A stretch of DNA of 64,000 bases from NCBI RefSeq assembly GCF_030160655.1, contig NZ_BSOT01000009.1, forward strand, positions 186,001 to 250,000, read 5' to 3'. The position numbers were made by a program, and so were the translations under genes. Source of the DNA: Agaribacter marinus (GTDB taxonomy: Bacteria; Pseudomonadota; Gammaproteobacteria; Enterobacterales; Alteromonadaceae). The notes below the pieces were generated by a model. The model searched no databases. It had not been told where the DNA came from and saw only the letters and a program-made list of their open reading frames with translations. Below, piece by piece: positions 57,612 through 64,000 of the stretch. The first letter of the stretch is position 1; each line of letters opens with the position of its first letter.

Positions 57612-59246
57612 ATGGATATAAAAATTTGGAGCGCTATCAGCAAATATTTAACTGCGACAATTCTGGTCACTGGTATAGCGGCTTGCAATATAAAACAAGA
57701 AGAGGTGCTTGTCGCTAGTGTGACGTCCGTTGTATCAAAAGATGGCAGTAACGCCTTTTATAAAGAAAACTGGGAGTCGCTTGAAAAAGTAAATCAAAAA
57801 CCGGCGTGGTTTCAAGACGCTAAGTTAGGTATTTACACTCATTGGGGGCCTACATCCCAGGCCAATATCGGTATGAAATGGGCCGCGGGCTGGTACGGAT
57901 TAGACATGTATATGGACAAACAATATGACTGGAAGACGGGGGAGCTGAGGCGTTTTGGTGATAACAACGAAACGCGTCCGTCTTATGCCTATCAACACCA
58001 CTTAAAACAGCATGGTGATCCTGCTGAATTTGGTTTTAAAGATATTATTAAACAGTTTAATCCAGATAAATTTGATGCAGAAGAGTGGGCTGAATTATTT
58101 AAAAAATCCGGCGCCAAATTTGCGGGGCCCGTTGCTATTCACCATGATAACTATGCCATGTGGGATAGTGAGGTTACTCGCTGGAATTCAAAAGCGACGA
58201 CTGGCAGAGATATCACTGGTGAATTGAGAGATGCCCTTAAAAAGAGGGATTTAAAGTTGCTTACTTCATTTCATCATGCATTTACTTGGGTATATTTTGC
58301 GAATGCCCATAACTTTGATGCGACGGCGGAAACGTCTGATTTATATACTGATAAGCATGATTTAACAGATTTTAAGCCAAATAAACGATTTCATGATCGT
58401 TGGTTTGCTAAATTGAAAGAAGTGATCGACAACTATCAGCCGGATGTTATTTGGTTTGACTGGTGGGTTGAGTTTTTAGACGAAGAATACCGCAAAAAAT
58501 TTGTTGCTTATTATTACAATAAAGCAAAAGAGTGGGACAAAGATGTCGTTATCAACTACAAAAACACATCATTTCCAAGTTCTGTTGGTATTTTAGATTA
58601 CGAGCGTGGTCGCCCAAATAAAATAAAAGATGAATTTTGGATGACTGACACATCGCCCGGCGCATGGTTCTATTATGAAAATGCGAAGTTTGTTAGCCCC
58701 AATGAAATTGTCGACATCTTGATTGATATTGTAGCAAAAAATGGCTTAATGTTATTGAATGTGCCGCCTAACCCCGATGGCTCAATTCCGCATGAAATGC
58801 ACGATATGCTAGATAAACTAGGTAATTGGTTAGAAATTAACGGTGAGGGTATTTATGAAACCCGTCCGTGGACAGTCTTTGGTGAAGGCCCAACGCGCAT
58901 TAGTCGAGGCGGTCACAAAATTGAAAAACAAAAAATTGAATATAATCAAAAAGATATTCGCTTTACCAAAAAAGGTGACGACGTTATATATGCGTTCGTA
59001 ATGGATGTACCCGACACCGATCTTGTCATCGAAACGCTGAATACTAATCTATCCGTCTTGCAGACGAAAATTGAGAAGATAGAAATGCTAGGTAGTAAAC
59101 AGACTGTTAATTGGCGGCGAAATGCGCAAGGCTTAGTGATTCAGAAACCAGTATCGATACCAAGCGACTTTGCCATTGGGTACAAAATTACATTACTTCA
59201 TGAAGACGAAGTAGGGATTGGTGGCGAAGATCCAGGCGCAAATTAA
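57612..59246 (+). CDS. Alpha-L-fucosidase, GH29 family lipoprotein
   Basis: 544 residues. The signal peptide ends in a lipobox (TGIAAC), so it is a lipoprotein. Family motifs: WFQDAKLGIYTHWGP, HHDNYAMWDS and the nucleophile region VIWFDWW with D283. It removes terminal L-fucose from algal or host glycans. The acid/base residue is not clear from sequence alone. Regulated probably by the divergent AraC protein. No fucose transporter or catabolic gene is in the window, so it is an isolated enzyme rather than a full polysaccharide-utilisation locus. Confidence 0.88.
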   Translation: MDIKIWSAISKYLTATILVTGIAACNIKQEEVLVASVTSVVSKDGSNAFYKENWESLEKVNQKPAWFQDAKLGIYTHWGPTSQANIGMKWAAGWYGLDMYMDKQYDWKTGELRRFGDNNETRPSYAYQHHLKQHGDPAEFGFKDIIKQFNPDKFDAEEWAELFKKSGAKFAGPVAIHHDNYAMWDSEVTRWNSKATTGRDITGELRDALKKRDLKLLTSFHHAFTWVYFANAHNFDATAETSDLYTDKHDLTDFKPNKRFHDRWFAKLKEVIDNYQPDVIWFDWWVEFLDEEYRKKFVAYYYNKAKEWDKDVVINYKNTSFPSSVGILDYERGRPNKIKDEFWMTDTSPGAWFYYENAKFVSPNEIVDILIDIVAKNGLMLLNVPPNPDGSIPHEMHDMLDKLGNWLEINGEGIYETRPWTVFGEGPTRISRGGHKIEKQKIEYNQKDIRFTKKGDDVIYAFVMDVPDTDLVIETLNTNLSVLQTKIEKIEMLGSKQTVNWRRNAQGLVIQKPVSIPSDFAIGYKITLLHEDEVGIGGEDPGAN

Positions 59247-59273
59247 AGTTGTCATCTATTTATTTTAATTGAC

Positions 59274-59322
59274 GTGACTTGTGTCGCACTTTGAGTTTAT
59301 GTTAAAGTGCGACACAGGTCAC
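59274..59322. other. 19-bp hairpin between the fucosidase and the M23 gene
   Basis: GTGACTTGTGTCGCACTTT (59274-59292) pairs with 59304-59322 with one G-T wobble and an 11-nt loop. It starts 28 bp after the fucosidase stop and ends 17 bp before the M23 start. No T-run follows. It could block read-through, stabilise the upstream transcript or hide the next ribosome-binding region. Confidence 0.75.
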
Positions 59323-59339
59323 ATTAATAATTAGCAATC

Positions 59340-60602
59340 ATGTTGTTGAGAATACTACTAAGCATTTCGTTGCTTAATATGCTGGCATGCGGCGAGCAAA
59401 GGATAGTCGAAAAACCCCAGCTGGTTTTAACTGATACGGAAATTGAAAAATTTCAACATGAAGAAACAAGTCGGTCTATTGAGAGCGAGGTGTTAATACC
59501 GAATAATTATCAGATGAAGGAAGTTGTTGTTTTACCAGGCGATAATATTTCGTTAATTTTAAAACCGTTTGGTATCACCGGGGGAGCAATTTACGAATTA
59601 CAAATGTTGTTGCAAGATAAACTGGATATTAATAAATTGAAAGTTGGGACTAAAATTGAAGTTCAATCTTTTGATGAAAAATTTATTGTCAGACTAGCTA
59701 CTGAATATGGTCACTTGATTGAAGCGACATGGACTCGTAATGCTTGGAAATTAAACGAAATTACAACTGAAATTAACTATGTTAAATCAAAAAAGGAGGT
59801 GCTAATTCTAGATAACATTTACCAAAATAGTCTAGATGAGGGCGTACCGCATAGTGTAGTTAACGACATAATATTAATTTTATCTTATCTTATTGATCTG
59901 CAGCGTGATGTTAAAAAACATGATTCTCTTATTGTGGAATATGAGCAAGCTCAATCTGCTTCAAACCCTCGATTGTTCAGTCATAAGTCACCCAATAGAA
60001 AGATAACTTATCTCCAATTCAACCAAGATGATAAAAATTATACTTTGTATCGTTTTGAAGGCGCTTTTTATTTTCGAGATGGTAGAGCTTTGCACGGAGG
60101 CTTGTTAAAAACGCCCATTAACGGCGCTAAGCTAACTAGTCATTTTGGGAATAGGAAACACCCAATATTGGGGTATTCGAGAATACACAAAGGTATTGAT
60201 TTTAGTGCCCCTATTGGCACATCAGTATTAGCTGCTGGTGATGGCAAGGTAATTCGGGCAAGCAGTTATGGAACATTTGGGAATTGCGTGATTATTGAGC
60301 ATAAAAACGGTTATAGAACGCTATATGCACATCTTGAAAATTACGCTTCTAATATCAGGGTGAACAGTAAGGTGAAGCAAGGCGATGTCATTGGTTTTTT
60401 GGGTAATACTGGATTGTCAGGTGGTAGGCACTTACATTATGAGATACATAAAAATGGTAGAGCTATCGATCCGTTAAACTTAAAAAATGTGCCGCAGGTT
60501 AGATTGGAAGGAAATAAACTAATGGCTTTTAATAGGAAATTAACAATGGAGTACAATGATAATCCTAGTTTAATCATCAATGAATCTGATGTAGCCGAAT
60601 AA
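59340..60602 (+). CDS. MepM-like M23 peptidoglycan endopeptidase lipoprotein
   Basis: 420 residues. Signal peptide with a possible lipobox cysteine at 17 (NMLAC). An OapA/LysM-like domain is at ~60-110 (VVLPGDNISLILKPFGITGG). The M23 domain has HKGIDFSAPIGT (H283, D287) and HLHYE (H364, H366), the zinc ligands. The domain order resembles E. coli MepM, which cleaves meso-DAP-D-Ala crosslinks during cell elongation. No ribosome-binding site is obvious before the ATG. A strong hairpin sits just upstream. Confidence 0.87.
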   Translation: MLLRILLSISLLNMLACGEQRIVEKPQLVLTDTEIEKFQHEETSRSIESEVLIPNNYQMKEVVVLPGDNISLILKPFGITGGAIYELQMLLQDKLDINKLKVGTKIEVQSFDEKFIVRLATEYGHLIEATWTRNAWKLNEITTEINYVKSKKEVLILDNIYQNSLDEGVPHSVVNDIILILSYLIDLQRDVKKHDSLIVEYEQAQSASNPRLFSHKSPNRKITYLQFNQDDKNYTLYRFEGAFYFRDGRALHGGLLKTPINGAKLTSHFGNRKHPILGYSRIHKGIDFSAPIGTSVLAAGDGKVIRASSYGTFGNCVIIEHKNGYRTLYAHLENYASNIRVNSKVKQGDVIGFLGNTGLSGGRHLHYEIHKNGRAIDPLNLKNVPQVRLEGNKLMAFNRKLTMEYNDNPSLIINESDVAE

Positions 60603-60715
60603 GATGCGCTAAGCAGAATGTAAACAAGAATGTCTTTAACGGGATACTTTAGGCTGTCCCGCATGGTCATGGATACCATGGGGACTAATTTGGAACTCAA
60701 GTAAGCTAACAACAA

Positions 60716-60771
60716 AAACCATACTAAACGATGTCTAATTCAATAAAATTGAAATAAGATTAGTATGGTTT
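60716..60771. terminator. Nested hairpin between the M23 gene and gor
   Basis: AAACCATACTAA (60716-60727) pairs with TTAGTATGGTTT (60760-60771); inside, TTCAAT pairs with ATTGAA around a 3-nt loop. A further imperfect hairpin (CGGGATA with TGTCCCG, 60639-60660) precedes it. Located between convergent genes, consistent with bidirectional termination. Confidence 0.5.
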
Positions 60772-60797
60772 CCAGAGGAAGTTCTAAAGAGTCATGT

Positions 60798-62156
60798 CTA
60801 CATGGTAACAAACTCTTCTCCAGAGGTGGGGTGAATCGCGACACAAGCGTCAAAATCGGCTTTTGTTGCGCCCATTTTTATCGCCACGCCGAAGCCCTGT
60901 AAAATTTCATCCATCGCATAACCAATACCGTGCAAACCAACTACTTTCTCGTCAGAACCAACAGTTATCAATTTCATTTTTGTGGCTTGGCGGTGTTGTG
61001 TGACTGCGGTGTACATAGCGGCAAAGCTAGAGTTGTAAACTTTGACATTGTCTTTCCCGTAAGTCTCTTCGGCTTCTTTTTCATTGAGGCCAATCGTACC
61101 AATCGGTGGATGGCTAAACACAACCGTCGGAATTAAGTCATAATCCATTTTTGCTTCAGGTTTATTGTTAAATAAACGTTCAGACAACAACCTGCCTGCT
61201 TTTACTGCAACGGGCGTTAAATCGACCTTGCCGATGTTATCACCAACCGCATAAATGCCCTGCGCCGTAGTATTTTGATACTCATCAACTTTAATATACC
61301 CGCGGGCATCTAGCTCAACGCTGGTATTTTCGAGCTGAATTTTATCGTTAGATGGCTCTCGACCGATCGCCCAAACGACAGCATCAGCGTGTAAGGTTTC
61401 ATCGCTATTTAAGGTGACCAATATACTGCCATCATCTTGTTTTTCTAGGGACTTTACAGCGCTATTTGTATGCAAGGTCGGCCCTTCTTCTGCCATGATT
61501 TCCACTAACGTGTCTGATAACACATCATCAAAATTACGTAGTGGCTTTTCTTTCCTAACCAGTAAATGTGTTTCAGACCCAAGAGAGTGCATTACGCCAG
61601 CGAGTTCAACGGCGATATAACCAGCTCCTACCACTACTACGCGCTTTGGTTGTTCCTTTAGGTCAAAAAAACCGTCCGAATCTATCCCTAAGTCGGCGCC
61701 TGGAATATCCGGTTTTACCGGTCTTCCACCCACGGCAATAGTGATATGCTCCGCAGTAAATAACTTGCCGTCAACATCGATAGTCTTGTCGTCTACAAAT
61801 TTTGCAAAACCTTTGATTACGGTAACGTCGTTATTGCCTAGTACGCGATCATAAGACTGATGAATTCTGTCAATATATGCGCTTCTGCTTTCAACCAGCT
61901 TTGCCCAGCTAAAACTATTGACCGTGACGTCAAAACCATAATCTGGTGCATATGAGTTAATTGCTTCTGCTACCTGTGCGCCGTACCACATGGTTTTTTT
62001 AGGGACGCAGCCAACATTTACACATGTGCCACCGATTGCCTTAGCCTCAATAATCGCGGCCTTTTTACCATAGCGAGATGCTCTGTTTGCTGACGCAATA
62101 CCGCCAGACCCGCCGCCAATACAAATATAATCAAAGTGAGTGCTTTCTGAAGTCAT
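60798..62156 (-). CDS. gor: Glutathione-disulfide reductase
   Basis: Reduces oxidised glutathione with NADPH. 452 residues with FAD-binding [17 protein letters not shown], the redox disulfide [13 protein letters not shown], the second nucleotide fold [20 protein letters not shown] and the dimer-interface histidine in [11 protein letters not shown]. It is divergent from prlC, the conserved pairing. Confidence 0.96.
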   Translation of the reverse strand: MTSESTHFDYICIGGGSGGIASANRASRYGKKAAIIEAKAIGGTCVNVGCVPKKTMWYGAQVAEAINSYAPDYGFDVTVNSFSWAKLVESRSAYIDRIHQSYDRVLGNNDVTVIKGFAKFVDDKTIDVDGKLFTAEHITIAVGGRPVKPDIPGADLGIDSDGFFDLKEQPKRVVVVGAGYIAVELAGVMHSLGSETHLLVRKEKPLRNFDDVLSDTLVEIMAEEGPTLHTNSAVKSLEKQDDGSILVTLNSDETLHADAVVWAIGREPSNDKIQLENTSVELDARGYIKVDEYQNTTAQGIYAVGDNIGKVDLTPVAVKAGRLLSERLFNNKPEAKMDYDLIPTVVFSHPPIGTIGLNEKEAEETYGKDNVKVYNSSFAAMYTAVTQHRQATKMKLITVGSDEKVVGLHGIGYAMDEILQGFGVAIKMGATKADFDACVAIHPTSGEEFVTM

Positions 62157-62368
62157 AATCGCCTTTATTCAGTTGTTGTCATGGCATCGTCTAAATGATG
62201 CAAAGTTATAACAGTGATGATGAGACCCGTTATTTCAAGTTTTATTTCTATATTTAGCGCAAACTATTTTTAAATAGTTGAGCGTCAGTTGATTTTTAAC
62301 TATTTTACCCAAGATCTAACCATAGCGACTTTTTTTATAAATACCAATTTTTTGAAATAGGAACATTC

Positions 62369-64000
62369 ATGCCTGCTTTACCTATCGAACACGCCAAAAT
62401 TGATACCACTCAGCTCCCACGGTTTTCAGCTATCACCCCTGAAAATATCGTAGATGCAGTTCAGCAGGCAATAGACAAATGCAAAGCGACTGCAGAATCC
62501 GTCGTCAAAAGCGCTGAAGTAAGCTATGCCAATGTCATTGAATTGCTCGAAGAAGCGGATGATGAGCTAAGTAAATTATGGTCGCCAATTAGTCACATGA
62601 ATTCGGTAGTGAGTTCTGATGAGTTGCGTGAAGCACATGACGCGTGTTTACCATTATTATCAGAATATGGCACATACATTGGGCAACACAACGGCCTTTG
62701 TAAGCTGTATATTGCCTTACAAAAAAGCGATGAGTATCAATCTCTTTCGCAGGCGAGCAAAAAGTTAGTCGATAATGGTGTAAGGGACTTTACACTTTCA
62801 GGTGTCGCTTTACCCGACGATAAAAAAGCGGAATATGCGAAGATTCGTGCGGAGTTGTCGGAATTAGGCTCTACATTTTCTAATAACGTGATGGATGCGA
62901 CACTTAATTTTACTTACTACACCGAAGACGAAGCGGAATTATCGGGGCTGCCTGACTCCGTAAAGGCGGCGGCAAAACAAACCGCTATGGCAAAAGAACG
63001 CCAAGGGTATTTATTTACCTTAGACATTCCAAGCTATTTACCGGTGATGATGTACGCCGACAATGAAAACTTACGCGAAACCATGTACCGGGCATATACA
63101 ACAAAGGCATCAGAATTTGATACCGAAGATGGTAAGTTTGACAATACCAAAGTGATTGAGAGAACCTTGGCGCTGCGTCAAAAGTTATCAGCCTTACTAG
63201 ATTTTGAAAATTACGCTGACTATGCGTTACAAACAAAGATGGCAGAAAGCGCCTCTCAGGTGATTAGCTTCTTAGAAGACTTAGCCGAAAAATCTAAACC
63301 TCAGGCGCAGGCAGAAATCGATGAATTGAGAGCGTTTGCTGAAAAAGAATATGGTAAGTCCTCTTTGAATGCATGGGATTACCCTTATTACTCTGAAAAA
63401 TTGAAGCAAGCAAAGTATGCAGTGTCTGATGAAGAATTGAGACCTTATTTCCCGGTAGACAAAGTCTTAACTGGTTTATTTGATGTTGTATCACGCTTAT
63501 ATGGTATCGACGTTGTAGAGATTGATGGCGTTGATACTTGGCATGAAGATGCTCGTTTTTTTGAAATACGACAAGGCAAAGAGTTACGGGGATGCTTTTA
63601 CTTAGACCTATTTGCGCGTGCGAAAAAACGAGGCGGTGCTTGGATGGACGAATGCAGGGTTAAACGCATTACGGCAGACAATCGTTTGCAAGTGCCCGTT
63701 GCATATTTAACCTGTAACTTTAATGGACCAGTCGATGGAAAACCCGCCTTATTCACGCATGACGAAGTTGTCACTATGTTTCATGAATTTGGCCACGGTA
63801 TTCATCATATGTTGACGAAAATTACTGTCGGGGGAGTATCTGGTATTAACGGCGTCGCATGGGATGCAGTAGAGCTACCCAGTCAGTTTTTAGAGAATTG
63901 GTGTTGGCAACCAGAGGCGTTGGCTTTTTTATCTGGTCACTACGAAACCGGTGAAGCGTTGCCAAAAGATCTATTAGATAAACTGCTCGCCGCTAAAAAT
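62369..64000 (+). CDS. prlC: Oligopeptidase A, 3' end beyond the window
   Basis: Zinc metallopeptidase of family M3 that degrades signal peptides and other short peptides. The frame runs open from the ATG at 62369 (AGGA 6 nt upstream) to base 64000, 544 of about 680 codons. The zinc-binding motif HEFGH is at residues 472-476, within TMFHEFGHGIHHML. The missing part includes the third zinc ligand region. Divergent from gor. Confidence 0.95.
   Translation, partial: MPALPIEHAKIDTTQLPRFSAITPENIVDAVQQAIDKCKATAESVVKSAEVSYANVIELLEEADDELSKLWSPISHMNSVVSSDELREAHDACLPLLSEYGTYIGQHNGLCKLYIALQKSDEYQSLSQASKKLVDNGVRDFTLSGVALPDDKKAEYAKIRAELSELGSTFSNNVMDATLNFTYYTEDEAELSGLPDSVKAAAKQTAMAKERQGYLFTLDIPSYLPVMMYADNENLRETMYRAYTTKASEFDTEDGKFDNTKVIERTLALRQKLSALLDFENYADYALQTKMAESASQVISFLEDLAEKSKPQAQAEIDELRAFAEKEYGKSSLNAWDYPYYSEKLKQAKYAVSDEELRPYFPVDKVLTGLFDVVSRLYGIDVVEIDGVDTWHEDARFFEIRQGKELRGCFYLDLFARAKKRGGAWMDECRVKRITADNRLQVPVAYLTCNFNGPVDGKPALFTHDEVVTMFHEFGHGIHHMLTKITVGGVSGINGVAWDAVELPSQFLENWCWQPEALAFLSGHYETGEALPKDLLDKLLAAKN

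Noticed and set aside
60437-60715. Minus-strand hydrophobic frame after the M23 gene
   Set aside because: Mostly antisense to the M23 coding end; no ribosome-binding site.

Overview
The window looks like chromosomal DNA of a marine gammaproteobacterium of the order Alteromonadales (Alteromonas/Glaciecola-like). This rests on moderately low GC and on gene order: dksA-gluQ-pcnB-folK-panB-panC, ftsY-ftsE-ftsX with rpoH close by, mutH/rppH-ptsP-TSUP-lgt-thyA, rluA-rapA, gor/prlC, and a lone metJ. The genus is inferred from gene content. No rRNA or tRNA gene, CRISPR array, complete insertion sequence or prophage was seen.

Layout. 1-2763: a cut 7TMR-DISM diguanylate cyclase and hemB. 2798-7877 (minus): a housekeeping run from dksA to panC. 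7878-8624: a gene-poor gap holding a 265-bp element with 22-bp perfect terminal inverted repeats and nested, potentially kissing hairpins. 8625-12177: pepB, a small HTH protein, yhgN, yjaG, rsmD. 12301-18874: ftsYEX, then two tandem minus-strand EAL-HDOD genes separating ftsX from rpoH. 18978-24951: a YiiD-type acetyltransferase/thioesterase, a protein with an unusually placed TonB domain, dtd-pip, a DUF2959 lipoprotein, metJ with its operator, and yihY. 25586-28360: a formate/nitrite-family transporter followed by a membrane-anchored PP2C phosphatase-kinase fusion. 28399-34490: mutH, rppH, ptsP, a TSUP permease, lgt, thyA. 34559-37316: MAPEG, YHS, AraC and uracil-DNA-glycosylase-family genes. 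37575-46412: a receiver-CheC protein with a PAS-GGDEF cyclase, a DUF3530 protein, rluA-rapA and a PIN-PhoH gene. 46478-49629: two more diguanylate cyclases. 49811-54660: a ZnuD-like TonB-dependent receptor under two Zur-like boxes, a CPA2 antiporter and a DUF1348 protein. 54886-64000: a divergent HD-GYP-like protein, an AraC regulator divergent from an alpha-L-fucosidase lipoprotein, a MepM-like peptidase, gor, and prlC cut by the window end.

Two themes stand out. Cyclic-di-GMP functions are dense: four GGDEF proteins, two EAL-HDOD proteins, one HD-GYP-like protein and one receiver-CheC protein in 64 kb. Several operators can be read directly: MetJ boxes at 23895-23918, Zur-like boxes at 49754-49792, and palindromes in front of divergent AraC-linked genes. 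I found no complete new defence or biosynthetic system. The best leads are the structured repeat element at 8142-8406, the zinc-type receptor with its regulatory region, the divergent HD-GYP protein, the EAL-HDOD pair with unequal decay of catalytic residues, and the transporter/kinase-phosphatase pair.
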